Positions 17,452-26,419 of a stretch of DNA of 64,000 nt are shown piece after piece. The notes beneath the pieces are model-generated. The model had not been told where the DNA came from. It was given only the letters and a program-made list of their open reading frames with translations, and made no database searches. Source of the stretch: a bacterium (lineage in GTDB: Bacteria > Pseudomonadota > Alphaproteobacteria > Caulobacterales > Hyphomonadaceae); contig WGML01000005.1 in the NCBI GenBank assembly GCA_016125045.1, forward strand, positions 62,001 to 126,000. The letters are read 5' to 3'. Each line of letters begins with the position of its first letter. Position 1 is the stretch's first letter. A program made the position numbers and the translations under genes.

Positions 17452-18526
17452 TCTCCGCGCTCGCGAGATCATCGACTTTCTGTCGCGCTCGGGCTGGGAG
17501 GCCGCCCACCGTGCGCCGCTCAAGATCGACGCCTCGACGCGGCGCTACGAGCGCCTGCGGCTGAAATCCATGGGCGCGATCCTCATGGACGCACCGCGCG
17601 TGGAGTCGAGCCCCTGCCCGCCCGGCGCGAGCGAGGAGGAGCGTGTCGCGATGGGCTGGAACGCGATCGCCCGGCTTGCGGCGTCGCGGGTTGAGGCGTT
17701 CGCCGCGGTGGACGGCTTCCTCACCTCGATCGGACTGTCAGCCCCCGGCGTGCTCGACATCGACGTGCCGCGCGGCCTCGCCCTCCTCGAGGATCTGGGC
17801 GACGATCTGTTCTCCGTCGTGATCGAACGGGGCGGCGACGAGACCGCGCTCTACACCGCCGCCGCGCAGGTGCTGGCCCGCGTTCACACGACGCCGCCAC
17901 CCTTCTCCCTGCCTTATCCGGGCGGCGAGTGGCCGATCCTTTCCTATGACGAACTCGCCCTCGCCGGCGGCTTCGACCTGTTCTGCGAGTGGATGCCGCG
18001 CCGGTTCGACGACATCCGCATCGGCGACGCCCAGCGCATCCGGTGGGAGCGTATTCGTTCCGATCTCTTCGCGCTGGCGGACGAGTTCCCCCGGGCCCTG
18101 ATCCTGCGCGACACGCACGCCGAGAACCTGATCTGGCTGCCTGACCGTGAGGGTCCCGCGCGTGTCGGCCTGCTCGACTTCCAGGACGCCGTTCTCGGCT
18201 GGGGGGAGTGGGACCTATCCATGCTGCTCCACGACGCCCGGCGGGATGTGTCGCCGGAGGCCGCCGAAGCCGCCATCCGGTCCTATCTCGATCTCACCGG
18301 CGGCGAGCGGGCCGCGCTCGACCACAGGCTGGCGGTGCTTGGCGCGATCAACATCATGCGCATTCAGGGCGTCTTCGCCCGGCTGGTCACACGCGACCAG
18401 AAGCCAAGATACGACGCCTTCCAGCCGCGCCTCGCCAGACTCCTCGGAGGCGTCGCGAAAGCGCCGGCGCTCGACGATCTTGCAAGCTTCCTGCGCGCGA
18501 TCGCGCCGCGCGCCATCGCCGGCTGA
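17414..18526 (+). CDS. amgK: Aminoglycoside-phosphotransferase-fold sugar kinase, AmgK type
   Basis: 370-residue APH-fold kinase. The catalytic loop is LRDTHAENLIWLP (Asp about residue 234) and the metal-binding DFQDAVLG motif follows near 255. Next to murU this is the AmgK family, which phosphorylates the anomeric carbon of N-acetylmuramate (and GlcNAc) in the peptidoglycan recycling shortcut of Pseudomonas and Caulobacter. The start is taken as the ATG at 17414, which overlaps the tsaE 3' end by 38 bases. The stop overlaps the murU start by one base. Sugar specificity is inferred from family and neighbour. Confidence 0.85.
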   Translation: MTGAAASAPTGANLRAREIIDFLSRSGWEAAHRAPLKIDASTRRYERLRLKSMGAILMDAPRVESSPCPPGASEEERVAMGWNAIARLAASRVEAFAAVDGFLTSIGLSAPGVLDIDVPRGLALLEDLGDDLFSVVIERGGDETALYTAAAQVLARVHTTPPPFSLPYPGGEWPILSYDELALAGGFDLFCEWMPRRFDDIRIGDAQRIRWERIRSDLFALADEFPRALILRDTHAENLIWLPDREGPARVGLLDFQDAVLGWGEWDLSMLLHDARRDVSPEAAEAAIRSYLDLTGGERAALDHRLAVLGAINIMRIQGVFARLVTRDQKPRYDAFQPRLARLLGGVAKAPALDDLASFLRAIAPRAIAG

Positions 18527-19284
18527 TGGCCCCGCCCGTCGCCCATTCGCCAGTCGTCGGTCGCAAGGTGCGCAGCGCGATGCTTCTGTCAGCCGGGCTT
18601 GGCACCCGCATGCGCCCGCTCACGGATCACACGCCGAAACCGCTGATCGAGATCGCCGGCCGGACGCTCATCGACCGCGTGCTCGACAAGCTCGTTGCTC
18701 AGGGCGTGGAGCGGGCGGTGGTCAACGTCCACCATCTCGCCGGACAGATGGAGGCGCACCTCGCCCGCCGCGCGGATATCGAGATCATCATCTCAGACGA
18801 ACGCGATCTGCTGCTGGAGACAGGCGGCGGAGTGGTCAAGGCGCTGCCACATCTCGGGTCGGAGCCGTTTTTCGCGATCAACACCGACGTCGCCTGGGAA
18901 ACCGAGGGCGACGACACCTTCCTGCGGCTCGCCCGCGCCTTCGATCCGGGCCGGATGGACGCGGTGCTGCTGCTCGCGGACATGACCCGCACACTCGGCT
19001 TTCACGGCGCCGGCGACTTTTTCCTCGACGATGAGGGACGCCCGGTCCGGCGCGGCGACCGGGCCCGCGCGCCCTATGTCTACGCCGGCGCCTATGTCTG
19101 CACCGCGGGGGCGCTCGCGGGCGAGACTGTTCACCCCTTCTCGGCCAACCGCTACTGGGACAGGTTCGCGGCCGCCGGCCGCCTGTTTGCAACCGTGATG
19201 TCACCCTTCTGGCTGCATGTCGGCGACCCCGAGGCCCGCGACAAAGCTGAACGCTGGCTGCTTGATCGGGCGGCGGGGCCGTGA
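18526..19284 (+). CDS. murU: N-acetylmuramate-1-phosphate uridylyltransferase-type nucleotidyltransferase MurU
   Basis: 252-residue nucleotidyltransferase carrying the sugar-phosphate NTP-transferase signature LSAGLGTRMRPLTDHTPKPL near residue 20. It also has the FFAINTDVAWE nucleotide/metal segment. Following amgK, it is expected to turn MurNAc-1-phosphate into UDP-MurNAc, bypassing de novo synthesis and the fosfomycin-sensitive MurA step. The ATG at 18526 overlaps the amgK stop (TGATG). The addB start overlaps its own stop (GTGA). A later ATG inside the signature (SAMLLSAG) would be a shorter alternative start. Confidence 0.86.
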   Translation: MAPPVAHSPVVGRKVRSAMLLSAGLGTRMRPLTDHTPKPLIEIAGRTLIDRVLDKLVAQGVERAVVNVHHLAGQMEAHLARRADIEIIISDERDLLLETGGGVVKALPHLGSEPFFAINTDVAWETEGDDTFLRLARAFDPGRMDAVLLLADMTRTLGFHGAGDFFLDDEGRPVRRGDRARAPYVYAGAYVCTAGALAGETVHPFSANRYWDRFAAAGRLFATVMSPFWLHVGDPEARDKAERWLLDRAAGP

Positions 19285-22200
19285 GCGCGCAGCGCCTCTT
19301 CACGCTGGCGCCGGGAAGCCGTTTCCTTGACGCGATCGCACGCGAACTCCTCCGCCGCACCAACGCCGTCGCTGACCCGATCAGCCTGTCCCGCGCGCAG
19401 GTGTTCGCACCCAACCGGCGCGCCGCACGCGCCTTCGCCGAAGCGCTTCACGCCGCCGCGGGCCGGCCGGTGCTCCTGCCCGACATCCGGGCGCTCGGCG
19501 ACCTGGACGAGGAAGAGTCCGGCGCATCCTTCGGGGTGGACAGCCTGTCGCTTCCCGAAGCACTCGCCCCCGCCCTTCGAAGGGGCGCCCTCATCCGGCT
19601 GGTGTCGGCATGGCGGAAGCGTCGGGACGAGGCTCCACTTCCGCCCGCGACGCTCCTCGCCGCGGTCGACGAACTCAGCCAGCTCATCGACCAGTCGGCG
19701 ATGGGGGGAGAGGTCGACTGGTCGATGCTGCCGCACCTGGTCGAGGATCAGGACCTCGCACGCCATTGGAGCGCGTCGGCGAGCTTTCTCAACATTGTCG
19801 GAGAGGCCTGGCCGCAGCAGCTTGCAGAGCTGCGCATGCTCGACCCGGCGCTTCGTCGCCTCAAGGCCGCCCATGCACTCGCCGAACGATGGACCCGGGA
19901 GCCGCCACGCGATCCGGTGCTCGTGATCGGATCGACCGGAGCGATGCCCGCCACCCGCATCCTGATGGCGGCGACGCTGCGTCTCTCCGCCGGCGCGGTT
20001 GTGCTGCCGGGCCTTGACCGCGAACTCGACGACGACGCCTGGAAGGCCGTCGCCCGCGCCCCGAGCCACCCGCAATACGTTCTCGCCCGCACCCTGCGCG
20101 ACCTCGATGCGACCCCCGCCGACGTCGCCGACTGGCCGGACGAGCCCCGCGCCCCGGCGGCGATCGCCCGCGCCAAGCTGATCAACGAGGCGCTCGCCCC
20201 GGCCGTCGCGACCCGCGGCTGGAATGCGCGGCTCACCCGGCTCGCGACCCCGGAAGAAGCGCCAGATTTCGTCCGCAGGGGCCTTGCCGGCGTCCGGCTG
20301 ATCGAGGCGGCGGATCAGTCCGAACAGGCGCTGACCGCCGCGCTCCTCCTCCGGGAGGTTCTGGAGACGCCCGGCCGCACCGCCGCGCTCGTCACGCCGG
20401 ACGGCGATCTTGCGCGGCGCACCTCCGCCACGCTGCGATCGTGGGGGATCGATGTCGCCCCATCCGCCGGCACGCCGTTCAACCGCACCCTCCCGGGCGG
20501 CCTCGCGCTGATCCTGCTCGGCTGGATCCGCGACCCGGCGGACCCGACCCTGCTCCTCGCGCTGCTCAAGCATCCGCTCACCACCCCCGAAACCTCACCC
20601 GAAACCTCACCCGAGCCCCGCCGCGCGGCGATCACCTGGCTCGAACGCGAGTGGCTTCGGGGGCCCCGGCGCCATTCCGATCTCGCCGCCTTGTCCGCGA
20701 GCGCCGAGGCGAAGGACCAGCCCGCCGCCGCCGCTCTGCTCCGGGGGATCGAGCAGGCGCTTTCCACCATGTCATCGCTCCTCTCCGCCGACGAGGTGGA
20801 GGGCCCGACCCTCGCCCGGGAACTCGCCGCGCTGGGGGAAGCGCTGGTTCTGCACCTTGGCGCGCGGCCGCCGGAGAGTTTGTGGGCCGGGCCTGCCGGT
20901 CGCGCCGCCGGCCAGTGGTTCCGCGATCTATCCGACATCACGAGCGGGATGGGACCACTGCCGCCGGATCAGGTGCTCGACCTCGCCGAGGCGCTCGCCG
21001 CCGAAGTGGTCGCCGCGCCAGACGCCGCCGAACACCCCCGCCTCGCGATCTGGGGACCGCTGGAGGCCCGCCTGCAACGCCGCGACCTGATGATCCTCGG
21101 CGGCCTGAATGAGGGGAGCTGGCCGCGCCTGCCCGCCGCCGATCCCTTCCTCAACCGCAAGCTGCGCCAGGAACTCGGGCTGAACGACCCCGACGAACGC
21201 GTCGGCCTCGCCGCGCACGACTTCGCCGAACTCGCCAATGCACCCGAGGTCGTCCTTCTGCGCGCCCGGCGCGTGGACGAACAGCCACGGGTCGCGTCCC
21301 GCTGGATCTGGCGCTTGTCCACGCTCGCCGCAGGGGGACTTAAGAGCCGCGCCGAGGCGGACCGGCTGCTCGCCCCTCCGCCGGACAAGGACCCGCTCCG
21401 CTGGGCGCGTCACCTGCGGCGAACACCGGCGGTCACACCTGTCTCGGCGCCCGCTCCCCGACCACCCGCGGACGCGCGCGAGCTTACCTACGCCTCGCCG
21501 AGCCGGGTGTCCGATCTCATCCGCGACCCGTTCACGGACTACGCCAAGCGCATCCTGCGGCTGGCGCCGCTTGAACGCGTCGGCGGTCCGGTGGATCCCG
21601 GGCGGCGCGGCACGGCGGCCCACGCCGCGATCGAACGTCACGCCCAGGCGATGCGGGAGGGCCGCGCGCTCGATCTTGAGGACCTGTTCATCGACCAGCT
21701 TCGGCGTCAGGGCGAGACCATATCGAACCTCGTCTATGAACGCCCGCTGTGGCGGCGGGCCGCGACCGCCTATCTCGACTGGACGGCGCGCAGGGCGAAC
21801 CGGGTGCGTGACTACGAGCTCGAAGCCAAGGCGCAGATCGTGCTCGAAACCAGCTACGGCGTCTGCCGCCTCTCCGCGACCGCTGACCGGATCGAACGGC
21901 TCGACGACGACACGATCGCCATCATCGACTTCAAGACGACGCCAAAAAGCAGGTCGCAGGTCGAGAGCGGACTCGAACCGCAACTGCCGCTTGAGGCGGC
22001 GATCGCCAATCAGACCGCCTTTGGCGGGATCGGACCCGCGACGACATCCGAGATCATCTATTTCCAGGTATCCACGAGCAAAGGGGTGGACAACCCGAAA
22101 AACGGCGAGCCGCTGAACGTCGACGTGATGGCGCTCGCGTCCGAACATACCCTGGCGCTTGTGGACCTGCTCAACCAGTTCGCCGACGAGGCCACGCCCT

Positions 22201-22301
22201 ACCGGTCCAAACCCCGCGCCCAGTACGCCGCCGATTGGGGGGATTATGACCGCCTCGCCCGCCGGCAGGAGTGGACAGCCGACGGGCACGCGGACGAATG
22301 A
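19281..22301 (+). CDS. addB: Double-strand break repair protein AddB
   Basis: 1006-residue subunit of the AddAB helicase-nuclease that resects DNA ends for RecA. The N-terminal region (LTLAPGSRFLDAIARELL, DIRALGDLDEE) is alphaproteobacterial AddB-type. The C-terminal RecB-like nuclease domain shows the motif IIDFKTTPK near residue 885, with the upstream HAAIERHAQ histidine. The four cysteines of the iron-sulfur staple found in Firmicutes AddB are not seen, as usual in this class. The start is GTG at 19281, overlapping the murU stop; its stop overlaps the addA start (ATGA). A short 12-base tandem repeat encodes a PETSPETSPEP linker. Confidence 0.93.
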   Translation: MSAQRLFTLAPGSRFLDAIARELLRRTNAVADPISLSRAQVFAPNRRAARAFAEALHAAAGRPVLLPDIRALGDLDEEESGASFGVDSLSLPEALAPALRRGALIRLVSAWRKRRDEAPLPPATLLAAVDELSQLIDQSAMGGEVDWSMLPHLVEDQDLARHWSASASFLNIVGEAWPQQLAELRMLDPALRRLKAAHALAERWTREPPRDPVLVIGSTGAMPATRILMAATLRLSAGAVVLPGLDRELDDDAWKAVARAPSHPQYVLARTLRDLDATPADVADWPDEPRAPAAIARAKLINEALAPAVATRGWNARLTRLATPEEAPDFVRRGLAGVRLIEAADQSEQALTAALLLREVLETPGRTAALVTPDGDLARRTSATLRSWGIDVAPSAGTPFNRTLPGGLALILLGWIRDPADPTLLLALLKHPLTTPETSPETSPEPRRAAITWLEREWLRGPRRHSDLAALSASAEAKDQPAAAALLRGIEQALSTMSSLLSADEVEGPTLARELAALGEALVLHLGARPPESLWAGPAGRAAGQWFRDLSDITSGMGPLPPDQVLDLAEALAAEVVAAPDAAEHPRLAIWGPLEARLQRRDLMILGGLNEGSWPRLPAADPFLNRKLRQELGLNDPDERVGLAAHDFAELANAPEVVLLRARRVDEQPRVASRWIWRLSTLAAGGLKSRAEADRLLAPPPDKDPLRWARHLRRTPAVTPVSAPAPRPPADARELTYASPSRVSDLIRDPFTDYAKRILRLAPLERVGGPVDPGRRGTAAHAAIERHAQAMREGRALDLEDLFIDQLRRQGETISNLVYERPLWRRAATAYLDWTARRANRVRDYELEAKAQIVLETSYGVCRLSATADRIERLDDDTIAIIDFKTTPKSRSQVESGLEPQLPLEAAIANQTAFGGIGPATTSEIIYFQVSTSKGVDNPKNGEPLNVDVMALASEHTLALVDLLNQFADEATPYRSKPRAQYAADWGDYDRLARRQEWTADGHADE
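20587..20610 (+). repeat. 12-bp tandem duplication inside addB
   Basis: The unit CCGAAACCTCAC occurs twice back to back and gives the in-frame repeat PETSPETSPEP in a linker of AddB. One of several such four-codon duplications in the window. Confidence 0.8.
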
Positions 22302-25300
22302 CCGAACCGGACCCCGCCGCACGCGACTCCTCTGACCGGCCCGAATACGTCGCCGCCCTCTCTGGCCAGGCGCAGGCCGCGCACCCCGCCCATTCCGCCT
22401 GGGTGTCCGCCAACGCCGGCTCCGGCAAGACCAAGGTGCTGATCGACCGCGTGGCCCGCCTGCTTCTCAGCGGCGCGGCGCCGGACGAAATCCTCTGCGT
22501 CACCTACACCCGCGCGGCGGCGATGGAGATGCAGGCCCGCCTCTATCAACGTCTCGGCGACTGGTGTGTCGCCGCCGAAGCCGATCTCGCGGCGCAAATC
22601 GAGGCGCTGGAGCAAGCCACCCCCGGCAGCCTTGACCCGGCCCGCATCGGCCGCGCGCGCGAGCTCTTCGCCCAGGCGCTCGAGACGCCCGGGGGCCTGC
22701 GCATCGAGACCATCCACGCGTTCTGCGCGCGCCTGCTCAAACGGTTTCCGATCGAGGCCGGATGCCCACCCGGCTTTCAGGAACTGGACGAGCGTGAAGC
22801 CGATCTGCTCTGGCGGGACGCCCTCGACGAGGTCGCCGAACGGATCGCCGCCGGCGACGAAGACCTTGCCGCCGCCGCGACATTCGTCGCGGAAGTCGCC
22901 GGAGCGGCGCTGCGCCCCCTCGAAGCCCTGACCTCCCGCCGCGGGCAGGTGTCCGCCTGGCTCGCGGAGGCCTCCAGCATCGACGACGCCATCGCCCGGC
23001 TGGCCGCCGAGCACGGCGCCGGCGACGAGACCGCCGAGGAAATGCTCGAACGCTTCATGGGGCGGGACCTCCCCAGAGCGGATCTGCGACGCGCCGCGGA
23101 CGCGCTTATGAGCGGCGCCAAGACCGACAAGACCGCGGCGGAGAAACTCCTCGTCGCGCTGTCGGATGCTCCGGCCGCCGAGCGATGGGACGCCTATCAG
23201 GGGGTCGTCCTGACGACGACCGGAGACTTGCGGAAGAGCGCTGCCACGAAAGGGACGGCTTCCGCCCATCCCTTCATCAATGATCTGTTCTCCACCGCGC
23301 CGCCCACGGGCCGCGAGACCGGCCGTATTCTCGCCTTCCGCGCCGACCTGCGGATCCGGCGCACCTTCGAACGCTCCGCCGCCCTCACCCGCCTCGCCGC
23401 CGCCGCCCTCGACATCTACGCCAAACGCAAGGCCGAGCGCGGACTGCTCGACTTCGACGACCTGATCGATACCGCGCTCCGCCTCCTCGACAATCCCGGC
23501 GACGGCGCATGGGTGCTCTGGAAGCTCGACGGCCGGCTGTCCCATGTCCTGCTCGACGAAGCGCAGGACACGAGCCCGGCGCAGTGGCGGCTGCTGCGCC
23601 GGCTGACCGAGGAATTCTTCGCTGGGGCCGGCGCGCATGACGGCGCCCCCCGGACGCTGTTCGTGGTCGGCGACCAGAAACAGTCGATCTATTCCTTCCA
23701 GGGCGCGGAGCCGGAACGGTTCGGGGCCGAGCGCGAGGACCTTCGGCGGCGGCTGGAGAGCCATTCGGCGCCGCTCGCCCATCCGAGCCTCGACATGTCT
23801 TTCCGGTCGGCCCCAGAAATCCTCAGCTTCGTCGACACCGCCTTCCTCACCGACGCGTTCGACGGGCAGGACCCGTTTTCCATCGCGCCTCCGCCGGAAG
23901 CCGATCTCATGCGCCACACCGCCTATCGGCGCGGAGAATGCGGATCGGTGGAGCTTTGGCCGCCGCACCGGCCGGCCGAGGCCCCCGCGTCGCGACCATG
24001 GGATGCGCCCCTCGATCAGGAGCCGGAATCATCCCCCAGGCAGGTGCTCGCCGCCGCCATCGCCCGCTTTGTCCGCGAGGAGATCGACGCCGGCGCCGCC
24101 GTCTGGGACGCGGGCCGCAAGCGCGCCATGCGGCCGGGCGATGTGCTCATTCTGGTGCGCAAGCGATCCGGCGGACTGTTCGATGCGATCCTCCATCATC
24201 TGAAACGACAGGGACTTCCCGTCGCGGGGGCCGACCGCATCGCGCTTCTCGACACGCTTGGCGTTCAGGACCTGCTCAACCTCATCCGCTTTGTCCTGCA
24301 CCCGGACGATGATCTCGTGCTCGCCGAAATCCTCGTCGGCCCCTTCGGCGGCTTCGACTATGACGCGGACCTGTTTCCGCTGGCCCATGGACGCGGCGCC
24401 GCCTTGCTCCTTGACCGGCTGCGCGCCTCACCCGCTCAGAAGGCCCGCCCTGCGGTCGCGTTTCTCGATCGTCTGCTCGAAATGCGCGGCGCCGCGCCTT
24501 ATGATTTCCTCGCCACCGTCCTTGATCAAGCGGCGCCCTCGCGCTCCCCGGACGTGGTGATGTCCGGCTGGCAGGCCATCCTGTCCCGCCTCGGAGCGCC
24601 CGCACGCGAACCCGTCATCGCCCTCCTCGACCGCGCCGCCCGATTCGACTCAGGCTCGCCTGCGTCGCTGCAGATGTTTCTCACCGAAATCACCCGCGAC
24701 GGCGGAGAGATCAAACGCGAGCTGTCCGAGGCCGGTGACGCGGTGCGGGTGATGACCGTGCACGGCGCGAAGGGACTGGAAGCCCCGGTTGTCATCCTGC
24801 CCGACACGACCTCGAACAAGGCCCCCACATCCGCCGGCGTCTACCTCACCGAGACCGGCGCGCCGGTGTGGTCGTCCGGCAAGAAGGAAGAGACCAAGCT
24901 GGTCGAGACACTCCGAACCGAGGCGGAGGCCAAGGCGCTCCGGGAGCAGCGCCGGCTTCTCTATGTGGCGCTGACGCGCGCCCGCGACCGGCTCGTGATC
25001 TGCGGGCACTGGACGGGAAAGCGCGACGGCGCCGGAGAGGACGCCGCCTGCTGGCTCGGCGTCTGCCGGGCCGCGATGGTCCGCCTCCAGGCTGAGGGCC
25101 GCGCCCTGCCCGAGCCCTCGGATCAGGGGGAAATCCTGCGCTATGGGACGCGCAGCCTCGCCAGTCGCGAGGATCCCGAGGCGCTCGAAGGAGCAGCGCT
25201 TCCCCACTGGCTGGAGCGCCTTTCGGACGCCCCGGCCGCCCCTGCGCTCCCGCCGCGCGCACCGTCTTCGCGCGAGACCCCCACCGGCGCGGCGCGGACA

Positions 25301-25864
25301 AGGGAAGCAGCAAACCCGTTCATGGAACGCGCATCCCCGGGCGCGCGCCGGGGCGTGCTGATCCATCGCCTGCTTGAAACCCTTCCCGATCTGCCGCCCG
25401 ACGCGCGGCCTGACGCCGCCCGCGCCTGGCTTGCCGCGCGCGACGATCTCGACGACGCGGCCCGCGAGGATATCGCCGCAGCGGCGCTCGGCGTTCTCTA
25501 CGACCGGCGCTTCGCCGCCCTGTTCAACGCCCCTGGACGCGCCGAAGCGCCCATCATCGGCGGCGCTGATCCGGGCCAGGCGGAGGGGGCGTCGCCCGGC
25601 GGCGGGCTGATGTTCGGACGGGTGGACCGCCTCGTCGTGACCGATGACGCCGTCTGGATCGTCGACTTCAAGTCGGACCTCGACCCGCCCGCCGACGCCA
25701 CGGGGGTTGCCGCGCCCTATATCGCGCAGATGGCCGCCTACCGGTCCATCCTGCGTCAGACCTGGACCGATCGGCCGGTGCGCGCGCTCCTGATCTTCAC
25801 GGAAGGGCCGACTCCGGTTGAACTCTCCGATCACGACCTCGCCCGAGCCGTCAATTTGGCGTGA
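22298..25864 (+). CDS. addA: Double-strand break repair helicase-nuclease AddA
   Basis: 1188-residue UvrD/Rep-type helicase fused to a RecB-like nuclease, the motor subunit of AddAB. The Walker A motif NAGSGKTKV lies near residue 40. The Walker B/DEAQD motif (LLDEAQDTSPAQW) lies near 420, VVGDQKQSIYSFQGA near 465 and MTVHGAKGLEAPVV near 825. The nuclease motif WIVDFKSDLDPP lies near 1122 with TPYI-like AAPYIAQMAAY downstream. The start is the ATG at 22298 overlapping the addB stop (ATGA); the track start at 22271 lies inside addB. Coupled translation fits equal amounts of the two subunits. Confidence 0.95.
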   Translation: MTEPDPAARDSSDRPEYVAALSGQAQAAHPAHSAWVSANAGSGKTKVLIDRVARLLLSGAAPDEILCVTYTRAAAMEMQARLYQRLGDWCVAAEADLAAQIEALEQATPGSLDPARIGRARELFAQALETPGGLRIETIHAFCARLLKRFPIEAGCPPGFQELDEREADLLWRDALDEVAERIAAGDEDLAAAATFVAEVAGAALRPLEALTSRRGQVSAWLAEASSIDDAIARLAAEHGAGDETAEEMLERFMGRDLPRADLRRAADALMSGAKTDKTAAEKLLVALSDAPAAERWDAYQGVVLTTTGDLRKSAATKGTASAHPFINDLFSTAPPTGRETGRILAFRADLRIRRTFERSAALTRLAAAALDIYAKRKAERGLLDFDDLIDTALRLLDNPGDGAWVLWKLDGRLSHVLLDEAQDTSPAQWRLLRRLTEEFFAGAGAHDGAPRTLFVVGDQKQSIYSFQGAEPERFGAEREDLRRRLESHSAPLAHPSLDMSFRSAPEILSFVDTAFLTDAFDGQDPFSIAPPPEADLMRHTAYRRGECGSVELWPPHRPAEAPASRPWDAPLDQEPESSPRQVLAAAIARFVREEIDAGAAVWDAGRKRAMRPGDVLILVRKRSGGLFDAILHHLKRQGLPVAGADRIALLDTLGVQDLLNLIRFVLHPDDDLVLAEILVGPFGGFDYDADLFPLAHGRGAALLLDRLRASPAQKARPAVAFLDRLLEMRGAAPYDFLATVLDQAAPSRSPDVVMSGWQAILSRLGAPAREPVIALLDRAARFDSGSPASLQMFLTEITRDGGEIKRELSEAGDAVRVMTVHGAKGLEAPVVILPDTTSNKAPTSAGVYLTETGAPVWSSGKKEETKLVETLRTEAEAKALREQRRLLYVALTRARDRLVICGHWTGKRDGAGEDAACWLGVCRAAMVRLQAEGRALPEPSDQGEILRYGTRSLASREDPEALEGAALPHWLERLSDAPAAPALPPRAPSSRETPTGAARTREAANPFMERASPGARRGVLIHRLLETLPDLPPDARPDAARAWLAARDDLDDAAREDIAAAALGVLYDRRFAALFNAPGRAEAPIIGGADPGQAEGASPGGGLMFGRVDRLVVTDDAVWIVDFKSDLDPPADATGVAAPYIAQMAAYRSILRQTWTDRPVRALLIFTEGPTPVELSDHDLARAVNLA

Positions 25865-25888
25865 CGAGGCCTCGAACAAGACTGGACC

Positions 25889-25917
25889 TTTGACGCAGCA
25901 GGGCTACTTACCCGTCA
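25889..25917 (+). promoter_or_regulatory. Candidate promoter of trxA
   Basis: TTGACG (25889-25894), 17 bases, then CGTCAT (25912-25917). The -35 element is near-consensus, the -10 is poor. A small hairpin GCCCGC-CGGAT-GCGGGC (25922-25938) lies between it and the trxA ribosome binding site, and could instead mark the end of the addA message. Confidence 0.3.
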
Positions 25918-25957
25918 TACCCGCCCGCCGGATGCGGGCTTAAAGAGGATTTCCGAG

Positions 25958-26290
25958 ATGGCCATCAAGACCGTGAACGACGACACGTTCGAGGGTGAAG
26001 TGCTGGGCGCCAAGGGCCCCGTGATCGTGGACTTCTGGGCGGAGTGGTGCGGCCCGTGCAAACAGGTCGCCCCGCATCTGGAAGCGCTCGCCGCCGAACT
26101 CGGCGACACGGTTTCGGTGGTGAAGCTCAATGTGGACGACAATCCGGTCACCGCCGGCAAGTTCGGGGTTCGCGGCCTGCCGACCTTCATGATCTTTGTC
26201 GACGGGAAGGTCGCGGCGACCCATCTTGGCGCGATGAACAAGGCCAAGATGGCTGAGTGGATCCGGGAAGCTGCCCCCTCGAACGCCTGA
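25958..26290 (+). CDS. trxA: Thioredoxin 1
   Basis: 110-residue cytosolic thioredoxin, the general protein disulfide reductant. The redox motif WCGPC is at residues 30-34. VDFWAEWCGPCK and the cis-proline segment GLPTFMIF are canonical. The ATG at 25958 has AGAGGA upstream. It follows addA after 93 bases, an order (addB-addA-trxA) that I recall from many alphaproteobacteria. It may have its own promoter in that gap. Confidence 0.97.
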   Translation: MAIKTVNDDTFEGEVLGAKGPVIVDFWAEWCGPCKQVAPHLEALAAELGDTVSVVKLNVDDNPVTAGKFGVRGLPTFMIFVDGKVAATHLGAMNKAKMAEWIREAAPSNA

Positions 26291-26419
26291 TCTCTCCCGA
26301 CCTTCCGAACCGTTCCCTTGCGCGGCGTCCGGAGCGGGTTAACGCCCCCCGCGTTCGCGGCTTCTTAACCAGAGCGCGCGAAGAGAAACGCTCCAGAACG
26401 GTTTGGAACGGTCATTCTC

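Noticed and set aside
17414-18526. Aminoglycoside resistance kinase
   Set aside because: The APH fold is shared, but the murU neighbour and the conserved tsaE-addBA context point to the AmgK sugar kinase.
26339-26368. Two TTAA half sites upstream of the YibQ-like gene as a second CtrA box
   Set aside because: The halves are 22 bases apart instead of 7, so they do not form a CtrA box; at most isolated half sites.
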